Source: DYGA01 sp964540695 (GTDB lineage: Bacteria; Patescibacteriota; Patescibacteriia; S139-126). Taken from it: a DNA stretch of 13,998 bases. Position numbers and translations under genes: made by a program. Below the pieces are notes generated by a model, which was not told where the DNA came from, ran no database searches, and saw nothing but the letters and a program-made list of their open reading frames with translations. The stretch lies in assembly GCA_964540695.1 (NCBI GenBank), contig CAZINS010000013.1, positions 1 through 13,998 on the forward strand, given 5' to 3'. Below, in pieces: positions 6,511 through 13,998 of the stretch (its first letter is position 1; each line of letters opens with the position of its first letter).

Positions 6511-7129
6511 ACATTATCTTTTTCCTTCCCAAAAACCAGATGAGAAAATAATTATGCTTCGTCGTAGACATTGGTTAATTGCTGCCAAGATTATTGTTCG
6601 TTATGGTCTGTTTTTATTGGCTCCAATAATTTTATACTTGATTAGCAACAATTTTTTAACATTTGTAGAAGCGAGATTGGAACAAAGTTATTTAACGGGT
6701 CCACTTATAACTTTATTTTTGTCATTATATTATGCTTTGACCTGGGTGTTATTCTGGTACGCCTGGATCGATTATTATCTAGATGTATGGATTATAACTG
6801 ACAAAAGAGTAGTTAATATTAAACAACAAGGTTTATTTTCTCGTTCAATTTCTGAAGCTAAACTTTACCGGATTCAAGATGTACAAGCTGAAGTACACGG
6901 ACTTTTGCCAACTTTTTTTCATTTTGGCAATGTTACTATTCAAACTGCTGGCAATGAAACTTTTGCTATTTTTGAACAAATTCCCAGTCCTTATGAAACC
7001 TCAAGAGAAATACTAAAATTAGTTGAATACGAAAAAAAACATCAGGAAGAAAAAGAAATTAATGAAGTAACTACTTTCAACCAAACTGATAATACTTCAT
7101 CAAGTAACCAAACTTATCATGGAGCTTAA
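6503..7129 (+). CDS. PH-like (YdbS/bPH2-type) membrane protein
   Basis: A 208-residue protein with two TM segments (about 27-48 and 64-88) followed by a bacterial PH-like domain (about 90-172). The characteristic run is WIITDKRVVNIKQQGLFSR, a Y-R-I-QDVQ motif, and FGNVTIQTAG, the standard signature of the YdbS-like family in which a PH fold faces the cytoplasm next to the membrane. The last 35 residues are charged and then Asn/Ser/Thr-rich, probably disordered. It overlaps the preceding gene by 8 bases and queA by 11 bases. Its molecular role is unknown for most members of the family. Confidence 0.85.
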   Translation: MLKHYLFPSQKPDEKIIMLRRRHWLIAAKIIVRYGLFLLAPIILYLISNNFLTFVEARLEQSYLTGPLITLFLSLYYALTWVLFWYAWIDYYLDVWIITDKRVVNIKQQGLFSRSISEAKLYRIQDVQAEVHGLLPTFFHFGNVTIQTAGNETFAIFEQIPSPYETSREILKLVEYEKKHQEEKEINEVTTFNQTDNTSSSNQTYHGA

Positions 7130-8168
7130 AAATTTTAAATATAATTTACCACCAGACTTAATAGCTCAACAACCAGCCAAACCGCGTGACCACTCGCGGC
7201 TTTTTGTGTATGACCGACAGTTAGACCAAATAACGCATGATTATTTTTACCAACTACCTTCATATCTAAACCCAGGTGATGTGTTAGTGCTCAATAATAC
7301 CAAAGTTTTCCCCGCTAGATTAACTGGTTACAAAGATAGTGGTGGTAAAATTGAAATTTTTTTACTTAAAAAAATAAATACCACCAACTGGCAAGTGCTG
7401 GTGGGTAAAAAAAGAAAACATTTAGGAACAAAAGTTAATTTTAATAAAAAATTTTTTGGAATACTAACTAAAAATAATCAGGATGGTACTTGGGAAATTA
7501 AATTTAATCTCAGTGGTAACAACTTTTGGCAACAGGTGAATAAAATTGGTCAAACACCATTGCCTCCTTATATAAAAAAATTATCCAACCGCAAAGACTA
7601 CCAAACAATTTATGCTAATAAAAATGGTTCTGTAGCCGCTCCCACAGCTGGACTGCATTTTACAAAACAATTAATTAACCAGTTAAAAAAACAAAAAATT
7701 CAAATTGAGTATATTACTTTACACGTCGGACTAGGAACTTTTGCTCCGGTTAAAACTAATGATATTACCAAACACCAACTACACTCTGAATGGGTAGAAG
7801 TTGAAAAAGAAACTGCTAAAAGATTAAACCAAGCCAAAAAAGCTGGCAAAAAAATAGTTGCCGTAGGAACTACCAGTGTTAGAACTTTGGAAGCATTAGC
7901 TATAAAACAAAAAAATGGGTACGTGATTAAGTCAACAAAAAAATGGATAAATATTTTTATCTATCCTGGTTATAAATTCAAATTTGTGGACTTAATTATT
8001 ACCAACTTCCATTTACCCCAAAGTACTTTATTGATGCTGGTAGCCACTTTTTTAGCTCAAAATAAATCGAAAAAATGGGGCATAAAAAAAATTAAACAAC
8101 TCTACCAAATTGCCGTTCACAAAAAATATCGTTTTTATTCTTTTGGCGACGGGATGTTAATAAAATAA
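7119..8168 (+). CDS. queA: S-adenosylmethionine:tRNA ribosyltransferase-isomerase
   Basis: At 349 residues this is the normal length for QueA, which transfers and isomerises the ribosyl group of S-adenosylmethionine onto preQ1 at tRNA wobble position 34, giving epoxyqueuosine. Family motifs run in order: PPDLIAQQP and RDHSRL at the N-terminus, VLNNTKVFPARL, PTAGLHFT (about 175-182), HVGLGTFAPV, GTTSVRTLEA, the FIYPGYKF...ITNFHLPQSTLLMLV block, and RFYSFGDGMLI at the C-terminus (more often YGDAM). No other queuosine gene is in the window, so precursor supply cannot be judged. The ATG overlaps the PH-like gene by 11 bases. No terminator is seen between it and the ftsH promoter. Confidence 0.96.
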   Translation: MELKNFKYNLPPDLIAQQPAKPRDHSRLFVYDRQLDQITHDYFYQLPSYLNPGDVLVLNNTKVFPARLTGYKDSGGKIEIFLLKKINTTNWQVLVGKKRKHLGTKVNFNKKFFGILTKNNQDGTWEIKFNLSGNNFWQQVNKIGQTPLPPYIKKLSNRKDYQTIYANKNGSVAAPTAGLHFTKQLINQLKKQKIQIEYITLHVGLGTFAPVKTNDITKHQLHSEWVEVEKETAKRLNQAKKAGKKIVAVGTTSVRTLEALAIKQKNGYVIKSTKKWINIFIYPGYKFKFVDLIITNFHLPQSTLLMLVATFLAQNKSKKWGIKKIKQLYQIAVHKKYRFYSFGDGMLIK

Positions 8169-8182
8169 TTATTATATCTAAC

Positions 8183-8211
8183 TTGAATTTTATTGATAAT
8201 CGGCTTATAAT
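8183..8211 (+). promoter_or_regulatory. ftsH promoter
   Basis: TTGAAT (8183-8188), a 17-nt spacer and a perfect TATAAT (8206-8211) put the start near 8218, about 28 nt before the ftsH ATG. It lies just after the queA stop, so ftsH can be transcribed separately from the ruvB-queA run. Confidence 0.75.
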
Positions 8212-8245
8212 GTAAACACTTTATTTATTAATTACTGAAATTTAT

Positions 8246-10060
8246 ATGAAATCATTGAGTAAAAATTTCTTACTAATTTTTGTAGTATTTTTTGCGATGG
8301 CTGCATTATTCAGCTTTATATATAAACCAGACCAAAAAACAGACACGGTTGGTATCAATCAACTTATTAACTATATAAATAATGAGGAAGTGAATAAAAT
8401 CCAAGTTGATGGTAATACCATTGTAGTAAGTTTAAAAAATGGTGAGACTAAAAAAATTACCAAGGAAACTAACGAATCTTTTTCTGATGTGATAGCTAAT
8501 TATGAAATAGATAAAAATAAATTAAATAATGTTGAAATTATTATCAAAGAGGACCCGTCAAAATCAGTTTTTCTTGGAACAATTTTACCATTTCTAATTC
8601 CTTTTATTTTGATTGCCGGATTCATTTGGTTTATGATGCGTCAAGTCCAAGGTGCTAACAATCGAGCTATGTCTTTTGGTCAAGCAACAACCAAAGATGT
8701 GGGACGACAAAAAATGAAAAAGAAAATTACTTTCCTGGATGTAGCTGGCGCTAAAGAAGCTAAAGAAGAACTAGAAGAAATTGTCGAATTTCTAAAAAGT
8801 CCAAAAAAATTTATTGCCTTGGGAGCAAAAATTCCTAAAGGCGTGCTGCTTATGGGCAGCCCTGGGACTGGAAAAACTTTACTAGCCCGAGCAGTTGCCG
8901 GTGAAGCTAATGTACCATTTTTTCATATTTCTGGTAGTGAATTTGTAGAAATGTTTGTTGGGGTGGGAGCTAGTCGTGTTAGAGATTTGTTTAATAAAGC
9001 TAAGAAAAATTCACCTTGTATTGTCTTTATTGATGAAATTGATGCGGTTGGTAGACAAAGAGGTGCTGGTTTGGGTGGATCACACGACGAACGTGAACAA
9101 ACTCTAAACCAAATTTTAGTTGAAATGGATGGCTTTGATAATGAAACAAATATTATTGTGATGGCTGCCACCAATCGCCCAGATGTACTTGACCCCGCAC
9201 TACTAAGACCAGGTAGATTTGATCGTCGCGTGGTAATTGATCTACCTGATATCAATGACCGTGAAGCTATTTTAAAAATTCATGCGCGCAATAAACCTAT
9301 AGCTGAAGAAGTGTCATTAAGAAATGTAGCTGAAAGAACAGCTGGTTTTTCTGGAGCAGATTTAGAGAATTTATTAAATGAAGCTGCCATTTTTACCGCT
9401 AGACAAAATAAACGTAAAATTGGTAAAGAAGAAGTTTATTCTAGTATTGAAAAAGTTATTTTGGGTCCAGAAAGAAAATCAGCTGTAATCTCAGATAAAG
9501 AAAAAAAGATCACCGCCTATCACGAAGCTGGTCACGCCTTGGTTGGGCATTTACTTACCCACACTGATCCCGTCCAAAAAATTTCGATTATTTCCAGGGG
9601 ACGAGCTGGTGGCTATACCCTAGCTACCCCTAAAGAAGATAAAAGATTATATGCTAAATCAGAAATGCTCGACAGACTGGCTATGATTATGGGAGGATAT
9701 GCTGCTGAAACTTTAATTTTTGGTGAAGTTACAACCGGACCAAGTAATGACCTCCAAAAAGCAACTTCCCTAGCCAAAGCAATTGTCACTGAATATGGTA
9801 TGGATGAAAAATTAGGACCTAGAACTTTTGGACAAAAAGAAGAGATGATTTTTCTGGGAAAAGAAATTCACGAGAGACGCGACTATTCAGAAAATACTGC
9901 CCAAATGATTGATGAACAAATTACTGGAATTATCAAAAAGGCTTACTCTGAAGCTAAAGATTTAATCACTAAACATAAAAATAAGTTAGAACAAATAGTA
10001 GAAGTCCTATTAGCTAAAGAAACAATTGAAAGGGAAGAGTTTACTGAAATAATGTCTTAA
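8246..10060 (+). CDS. ftsH: Membrane-anchored ATP-dependent zinc metalloprotease FtsH
   Basis: A 604-residue protein with the complete FtsH layout. TM1 (about 7-25) and an external domain are followed by TM2 (about 110-131). The AAA+ module has Walker A GSPGTGKT (204-211; the second position is Ser where Pro is more common), the pore loop FVGVG, Walker B FIDEID (about 261-266), and a second region of homology ending RPGRFDRR. The M41 protease domain has the zinc motif HEAGH (426-430) and a third ligand Asp near 502 in NDLQKAT. It degrades unassembled membrane proteins and some soluble regulators. The ATG lacks a Shine-Dalgarno site. A promoter lies upstream and a terminator downstream, so it is probably monocistronic. 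Confidence 0.98.
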   Translation: MKSLSKNFLLIFVVFFAMAALFSFIYKPDQKTDTVGINQLINYINNEEVNKIQVDGNTIVVSLKNGETKKITKETNESFSDVIANYEIDKNKLNNVEIIIKEDPSKSVFLGTILPFLIPFILIAGFIWFMMRQVQGANNRAMSFGQATTKDVGRQKMKKKITFLDVAGAKEAKEELEEIVEFLKSPKKFIALGAKIPKGVLLMGSPGTGKTLLARAVAGEANVPFFHISGSEFVEMFVGVGASRVRDLFNKAKKNSPCIVFIDEIDAVGRQRGAGLGGSHDEREQTLNQILVEMDGFDNETNIIVMAATNRPDVLDPALLRPGRFDRRVVIDLPDINDREAILKIHARNKPIAEEVSLRNVAERTAGFSGADLENLLNEAAIFTARQNKRKIGKEEVYSSIEKVILGPERKSAVISDKEKKITAYHEAGHALVGHLLTHTDPVQKISIISRGRAGGYTLATPKEDKRLYAKSEMLDRLAMIMGGYAAETLIFGEVTTGPSNDLQKATSLAKAIVTEYGMDEKLGPRTFGQKEEMIFLGKEIHERRDYSENTAQMIDEQITGIIKKAYSEAKDLITKHKNKLEQIVEVLLAKETIEREEFTEIMS

Positions 10061-10084
10061 AAACCTAAAAATAAAATTATTTTT

Positions 10085-10112
10085 ATTCGCCCATCTATTG
10101 GGCGAATTTTTT
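10085..10112 (+). terminator. ftsH terminator
   Basis: A perfect 9-bp stem (ATTCGCCCA with TGGGCGAAT) and a 5-nt loop are followed by TTTTTT, about 25 nt after the ftsH stop. Confidence 0.9.
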
Positions 10113-10118
10113 ATTTTA

Positions 10119-10127
10119 TGGTATAAT
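10119..10127 (+). promoter_or_regulatory. Extended -10 promoter for the membrane protein/pilB unit
   Basis: TGGTATAAT gives a TG-N extended -10 with a perfect TATAAT (10122-10127). The only -35 nearby is a weak TTGGGC 18 nt upstream, which lies inside the ftsH terminator arm. The start would be near 10134, giving a leader of about 39 nt, AT-rich and without a Shine-Dalgarno site. Confidence 0.6.
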
Positions 10128-10172
10128 ATTATAAATAATTATTCTTTTTATAAATAATAATAATCAAAAAAT

Positions 10173-11150
10173 ATGGAACCACTTTATCGCACCATAATTA
10201 AAAAAGCTTGGGGGCAAGTAAAAACACATAAGTGGCTTTGGTTATTTGGACTTTTTGCCGCCCTCTTAGGTAATGGAGGTGAAGTTGATATTTTATTCCA
10301 AAACAATAAATTAACCGAAGCTCCAATTTTTCTAAATAAACTCAAAGATAATTTTGCCGCCCTTGATCTTAATGCTCTCAAAGATGGCATCTATACAGCG
10401 CTTTCCACTGCTCCACTTATTAGTATATTATCAGTGGCTATTACTCTTATTTTTATATTACTCTTAGTTTGGTTAGTAACCGTTTCCCAAGGAGCTCTTA
10501 TTGAGAGTGCGAGTAAATTAGATGAAAACAAAAAAATCAACTTCAAAGACGCTTTAAATAAGGGCGTAGAAAAATTTTGGTCGATTTTAGTTCTCAATAT
10601 TGCCACTCGCTTTATTTTATATTTTACTTTGATTATTTTATCAATTCCTTTTGCTATGCTTTATATGTTTAATAGCTCTGCTAGTGCTATTACTTTTATT
10701 ACTATCTTAGCTTTTATTTTACTTGTTCCTATTGCTATTATTCTTTCTTTCATATTGAAATATGCCTTTGCTTATGTAGTAATAAAAAATCAACCGGCCG
10801 TAAGCGCTTTTATCTTATCTTGGCGCTTGTTTGCCACCAACTGGTTAATTAGCATTGAAATGGCGGTATTACTTTTCTTAATAAACTTTGTGGTTGGTCT
10901 ATTACTAGTGATATCAATAGTGGTATTAGCTTTACCTTTCTTGGGCTTAATAATACTAATGATATTGATTCAAAATGAGAGTGGCCTAAATATTGCCTTG
11001 GGATTAGGACTTTTAGTTACTTTGGTTTTATTATTATTTACCGGTGCGGGACTAGCTGCTTTCCAATATTCTGCTTGGACAATCTTATTTCAAAAATTAC
11101 TTACTGGTAAAAAATACCCCAAACTCATTAGATTAGCTGCTGGCAAGTAA
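10173..11150 (+). CDS. Polytopic integral membrane protein, unknown function
   Basis: A 325-residue protein with about six hydrophobic segments (approx. 20-36, 78-103, 135-160, 170-197, 222-262 as one or two helices, 276-300). The N-terminal WGQVKTHKWLWLFGLFAALLG resembles a motif common in uncharacterised bacterial membrane proteins related to the membrane domain of some glycerophosphodiester phosphodiesterases. There is no catalytic domain attached. Between the first and second TM segments lies a loop of about 40 residues. It is 33 nt upstream of pilB with no terminator between them, so they are probably co-transcribed, though a shared function is not implied. The family assignment is tentative. 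Confidence 0.8.
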   Translation: MEPLYRTIIKKAWGQVKTHKWLWLFGLFAALLGNGGEVDILFQNNKLTEAPIFLNKLKDNFAALDLNALKDGIYTALSTAPLISILSVAITLIFILLLVWLVTVSQGALIESASKLDENKKINFKDALNKGVEKFWSILVLNIATRFILYFTLIILSIPFAMLYMFNSSASAITFITILAFILLVPIAIILSFILKYAFAYVVIKNQPAVSAFILSWRLFATNWLISIEMAVLLFLINFVVGLLLVISIVVLALPFLGLIILMILIQNESGLNIALGLGLLVTLVLLLFTGAGLAAFQYSAWTILFQKLLTGKKYPKLIRLAAGK

Positions 11151-11183
11151 ATATCAATAATAATCTTTTGGTTGTTTAAATAA

Positions 11184-12890
11184 ATGAGTAAACAAAATCC
11201 CTCAATTGAGGATCTGCTTATCAATAATAAAGACACTCAAGATCCACAAGATATATTAGAAGAAAAAATTTCTGATATTAAATTGAAAGATAAGGAAAAA
11301 GAAACTGCGGAAATGGCAGCTAGTCTAGGTATGCCTTATATTAATTTATTTGGCTTTGCTATTACTCCCGAAGCATTGGCCTTAATTCCAGAAAATTTGG
11401 CAGCGGAAATTAACTTAATCTGTTTTTTTAATGATGATCGTAAATTTCGTTTTGCTACTACTGATCCAAACAACCCAACTATCAATGAAGTAATTGAAAA
11501 AACTACCAGAGAACAATCAGGCACCAGTGAATTATATTTAGTTTCTGCTAAATCATTTGCTTTTGCTTTTTCTTTATATAAAAAACTACCTAAAATAAAA
11601 AATATTAAAAGTGGGGTGGAAATAGAAGAAGCTGCTTTATTAAAATGGCAAGATGAGATACAAAATTTCACTAGTTTACAAAAAACTATCCTTAAAGCTA
11701 ATTTAACTGAAATAGTAACTATTCTTATCGCGAGCTCCCTAAAAACTGAGGCTTCTGATATTCATATTGAGGCTGAAGAAAAAGAAGTTAAAATAAGATT
11801 TAGGATTGACGGTATTTTGCATACAGTCGCTACTTTGCCCAGTAATTTGTGGCGACAAATTATTTCTCGCATTAAATTACTATCTAAAATAAAAATAAAT
11901 ATAGATACTGTGCCACAAGACGGTCGTTTTACCATTTATTTAACTAGAGACAAAGTTGACGTAAGAGTATCAACCGTACCTACCGCTTATGGTGAATCTG
12001 TGGTCATGCGCTTACTCCGCTCATCTTCAGTTGGACTTAAATTTGAAGACTTAGGCTTACGTGATGAAGCTTTTAAATTATTGGAACAAGAAATAAAAAA
12101 ACCGAATGGCATGATTGTTACCACCGGTCCTACTGGTAGTGGTAAAACTACGACCCTGTATGCTATTTTAAATAAATTAAATGACGAAGAAACAAAAATT
12201 ATTACTCTGGAAGATCCGATTGAATATAAGCTAAATGGTATTAACCAATCACAAATTGATCATGGTAAAGGTTACACTTTTGCTAAAGGTTTACGTTCAA
12301 TTCTAAGACAAGACCCTGACGTAGTTATGGTAGGTGAAATTAGAGATGAAGAAACTGCTGAAATAGCTGTTAATGCTGCTCTAACTGGGCACTTGGTTAT
12401 TTCTACTCTTCACACCAATTCAGCTGCCGGTAGTATACCAAGATTTTTAGCTATGAATGTTCAACCATTTTTACTAGCTCCCGCACTCAATGCAATTATT
12501 GGCCAACGTTTGGTTAGAAAACTTTGCCAACACTGTAAACAACCAACCAAAATAGATGAAGCCACAAAAATAAAAGTTACTAATTATTTATCCAGCTTAC
12601 CTAAAAATTATTCTAATCAAAAAAATATTAATTTTTCACAACTAACTTTTTATACGGCTCCCGGTTGTGATTATTGTCATAATTTAGGTTACAAAGGCAG
12701 AATTGGCATCTATGAAGTTATGATAATGAATGAAGCGGTGGAAAAAATAATTTTGTCTGGTCAAGCCACTGAATATAAATTACAAGATATTGCTATACAA
12801 GCAGGTATGATAACTATGGTACAAGATGGCATTTTAAAAGCATTAGATGGAATTACTAGTTTAGAAGAAGTATTTAAAAAAGCAGAATAA
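11184..12890 (+). CDS. pilB: Type IV pilus/type II secretion assembly ATPase, GspE/PilB family
   Basis: A 568-residue protein of the usual PilB length. An N-terminal GspE/MshEN-type domain (about 35-125, with LGMPYINL and LIPENLAAE) precedes a linker and the N-terminal half of the secretion ATPase (about 170-290, ASDIHIEA and FRIDGIL). The motor has Walker A GPTGSGKT (315-322), the Asp box (ITLEDPIEY), Walker B with VGEIRDEETAEIA (about 384-396), and a His box (STLHTN). A zinc site of two CxxC pairs lies at 448/451 and 495/498. This is the extension ATPase of type IV pili, or the equivalent in a competence or secretion system. Other pilus genes are absent from the window, and a terminator follows directly, so it is not part of a pil cluster here. 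Confidence 0.95.
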   Translation: MSKQNPSIEDLLINNKDTQDPQDILEEKISDIKLKDKEKETAEMAASLGMPYINLFGFAITPEALALIPENLAAEINLICFFNDDRKFRFATTDPNNPTINEVIEKTTREQSGTSELYLVSAKSFAFAFSLYKKLPKIKNIKSGVEIEEAALLKWQDEIQNFTSLQKTILKANLTEIVTILIASSLKTEASDIHIEAEEKEVKIRFRIDGILHTVATLPSNLWRQIISRIKLLSKIKINIDTVPQDGRFTIYLTRDKVDVRVSTVPTAYGESVVMRLLRSSSVGLKFEDLGLRDEAFKLLEQEIKKPNGMIVTTGPTGSGKTTTLYAILNKLNDEETKIITLEDPIEYKLNGINQSQIDHGKGYTFAKGLRSILRQDPDVVMVGEIRDEETAEIAVNAALTGHLVISTLHTNSAAGSIPRFLAMNVQPFLLAPALNAIIGQRLVRKLCQHCKQPTKIDEATKIKVTNYLSSLPKNYSNQKNINFSQLTFYTAPGCDYCHNLGYKGRIGIYEVMIMNEAVEKIILSGQATEYKLQDIAIQAGMITMVQDGILKALDGITSLEEVFKKAE

Positions 12891-12923
12891 ATAATTTTTC
12901 CATTAATTATTTGATTAATAATA

Positions 12924-12948
12924 AAAAGCCTTGAATTTCAAGGCTTTT
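12924..12948. terminator. Bidirectional terminator between pilB and the convergent gene
   Basis: A perfect 11-bp palindromic stem (AAAAGCCTTGA with TCAAGGCTTTT) with a 3-nt loop carries A and T tracts on the two sides. It is 34 nt after the pilB stop and 3 nt after the stop of the minus-strand gene, so it serves both. Confidence 0.9.
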
Positions 12949-12950
12949 AT

Positions 12951-13475
12951 TTATGTTTGTTCTTTCCAGTGTTCAAGTTGTGCTGGAGTAGCATTATGAT
13001 AACGGTAATAAATATTATTACTTACCTGACTTATCTCATAAAGACGGTGGGAATTTTCCCAATTCATTGTCAACGCTACTTCAAGAACTAAAGCTTCATC
13101 TAATAATTCTGATAATCCAGAAAAGGATAATATATATCTATTAACTCTAATTGCTCCACCCCATTTATCATTGTCGGGTTGTCTAGTTTGCCAACTGGAA
13201 AAAATTTTAAAACTTGTTTTGTAATTTTTGTATAATCTATCTCCCTTTTCTAAAGAAAGTTGCAAATATTTTTCTTGCTTTTCTTTGGGAATATCACCCA
13301 ACATAATAGTAATGATTACGCGGCCAGATGAAATATCCCGCAGTGTAAAATAACCTGATTTTCTTACTTGATCATTGTTTTGGGGATGAACCAAGCAATA
13401 ATGCATCGCTTGATCAAGTGACTGAAAAAGTTTAAAAAAAAATTCATGCTTCAAAGGCAAATTTTTATAATACAT
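12951..13475 (-). CDS. Hypothetical soluble protein, unrecognised
   Basis: A 174-residue protein with no signal peptide or TM segment. It is rich in aromatic residues (Tyr, Phe, Trp) and reads as a mixed alpha/beta fold: an N-terminal helical stretch (about 8-30, with HEFFFKLFQSLDQAMHY), strands around 42-58 (SGYFTLRDIS, RVIITIML), a charged helix (about 62-82), and a C-terminal tail ending in NATPAQLEHWKEQT. I recognise no family or catalytic motif. It has its own promoter and is the only gene here with a clear Shine-Dalgarno site (AGGAG, 5 nt before the ATG). It lies between the pilB terminator and the 16S terminator as a separate one-gene unit. Confidence 0.8.
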   Translation of the reverse strand: MYYKNLPLKHEFFFKLFQSLDQAMHYCLVHPQNNDQVRKSGYFTLRDISSGRVIITIMLGDIPKEKQEKYLQLSLEKGDRLYKNYKTSFKIFSSWQTRQPDNDKWGGAIRVNRYILSFSGLSELLDEALVLEVALTMNWENSHRLYEISQVSNNIYYRYHNATPAQLEHWKEQT

Positions 13476-13480
13476 TTTTA

Positions 13481-13485
13481 CTCCT
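13481..13485 (-). promoter_or_regulatory. Shine-Dalgarno site of the hypothetical gene
   Basis: AGGAG on the minus strand with a 5-nt A-rich spacer to the ATG at 13475 fixes that start. No other gene in the window has such a site at normal spacing. Confidence 0.85.
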
Positions 13486-13516
13486 GTTTATATTTATTTT
13501 TAAAAGAAATTAATAT

Positions 13517-13546
13517 ATCCTACACCTTAACTAAATATATTGTCAA
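13517..13546 (-). promoter_or_regulatory. Promoter of the hypothetical gene
   Basis: On the minus strand TTGACA (13546-13541), an 18-nt spacer and TAGGAT (13522-13517; 4 of 6) would start transcription near 13510. It abuts the T tract of the 16S terminator, so it begins a new unit right where the rRNA transcript should end. Confidence 0.6.
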
Positions 13547-13550
13547 ACAT

Positions 13551-13588
13551 AAAAATAATCCGCCCCGACAATTACGTCGAGGCGGATT
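13551..13588 (-). terminator. 16S rRNA transcript terminator
   Basis: A 13-bp stem (13588-13576 with 13569-13557) has a 6-nt loop and is followed on the minus strand by ATTTTT. One pair is G-U in the minus-strand RNA but a C/A mismatch in the plus-strand RNA, so the structure is better conserved for minus-strand transcription, that is, for the 16S transcript. It lies about 175 nt beyond the mature 16S end. Confidence 0.85.
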
Positions 13589-13760
13589 TTGGTGTATATT
13601 TTTGTCTTAACACCTGAAAAGTGAGAGAAACATAAAGTCAAAATAAAAGTATATGACTTCAAAATATAAAATAATGAAGACCGACCTTCTGCGCTAAAAA
13701 ATATTTGTTAACACCGAAATGTTTTACAAAATTAATTAGCTCCTAGGTATATCTCCCTAG
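13589..13760 (-). other. 16S rRNA 3' trailer, non-coding
   Basis: AT-rich sequence between mature 16S and its terminator, where tRNA-Ile/tRNA-Ala and 23S would sit in a standard operon. None is present. Visible structures are a 5-bp hairpin directly after the mature end (13760-13743, CTAGG/CCTAG) and an inverted repeat AAGTCA/TGACTT (13635-13659). The 16S processing stem should lie partly here, but its other half is outside the window. Confidence 0.7.
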
Positions 13761-13998
13761 AAAGGAGGTGATCCATCCACAGCTTCCGCTACGGATGCCT
13801 TGTTACGACTTCACCCTTGTCACCAGTCCTACCTTAGGCCCACCTATTACGGTGAGACTTTGGGCATTACCGGCTCCCCTGGTGTGACGGGCGGTGTGTA
13901 CAAGACCCGAGAACGTATTCAACGCACCGTGGCTGATATGCGTTTACTAGCGATTCCAGCTTCATGAGGGCGAGTTGCAGCCCTCAATCCGAACTGAG
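13761..13998 (-). rRNA. rrs: 16S ribosomal RNA, 3' part (runs off the right edge)
   Basis: The reverse complement carries the 16S 3' landmarks: GGAATCGCTAGTAA, GAATACGTTCTCGGGTCTTGTACACACCGCCCGTCAC, GGGTGAAGTCGTAACAAGG, and the 3' end GGATCACCTCCTTT. The anti-Shine-Dalgarno CCTCC is intact (13768-13764). The end at 13761 is set by alignment to the E. coli terminus. Only about 240 nt of the gene are in the window. Confidence 0.97.

Noticed and set aside
8923..9255. 110-residue minus-strand frame inside ftsH
   Set aside because: It is antisense to the conserved AAA+ core of ftsH, so it is a shadow frame.

Overview
This is an AT-rich bacterial chromosome segment framed by two partial rRNA genes on the minus strand: the 5' end of a 23S gene at the left edge (1-694) and the 3' end of a 16S gene at the right edge (13761-13998). 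About 13 kb of ordinary protein genes lies where a short 16S-23S spacer would normally be, so the rRNA genes are unlinked here. The overall look fits a member of the Candidate Phyla Radiation (Patescibacteria): low GC, tightly packed and overlapping genes, a 23S domain I with extra insertions, a lamin-tail/PKD surface protein, a lone PilB, and a high share of small or uncharacterised membrane proteins. That assignment is an inference from gene style; I cannot place it to a lineage without a database.

Layout. 1-1273 (minus) holds tRNA-Leu(UAG) followed by the 23S gene. Each has a near-perfect sigma70-type promoter, and a terminator-like hairpin with a competing partner lies in the 23S leader. 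1267-4097 (plus) encodes a large secreted/membrane-anchored lamin-tail protein and an overlapping 73-residue membrane protein. 4098-4403 is intergenic and contains my main candidate for an undescribed element: a minus-strand rod-shaped RNA of about 145 nt with its own promoter. 4404-5147 (minus) is a slipin/stomatin-type protein. 5250-8168 (plus) is a compact run: ruvB, a two-TM small protein, a PH-like membrane protein, and queA. 8246-10060 is ftsH with its own promoter and terminator. 10173-12890 is a polytopic membrane protein followed by pilB, ended by a bidirectional terminator. 12951-13475 (minus) is an unrecognised protein with its own promoter and the only clear Shine-Dalgarno site in the window. 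A strong hairpin at 13551-13588 appears to end 16S transcription.

How the parts fit. The 16S transcript seems to stop about 170-210 nt after its mature 3' end. The 23S transcript starts from its own consensus promoter about 310 nt upstream of the mature 5' end. The two rRNAs are therefore expected to be made as separate transcripts. The protein genes are largely housekeeping: branch migration (RuvB), tRNA wobble modification (QueA), membrane proteolysis (FtsH), and membrane or surface functions (slipin, PH-like protein, lamin-tail protein, PilB). All 11 genes end in TAA, and 10 of 11 lack a usable Shine-Dalgarno sequence although the 16S anti-Shine-Dalgarno is intact.
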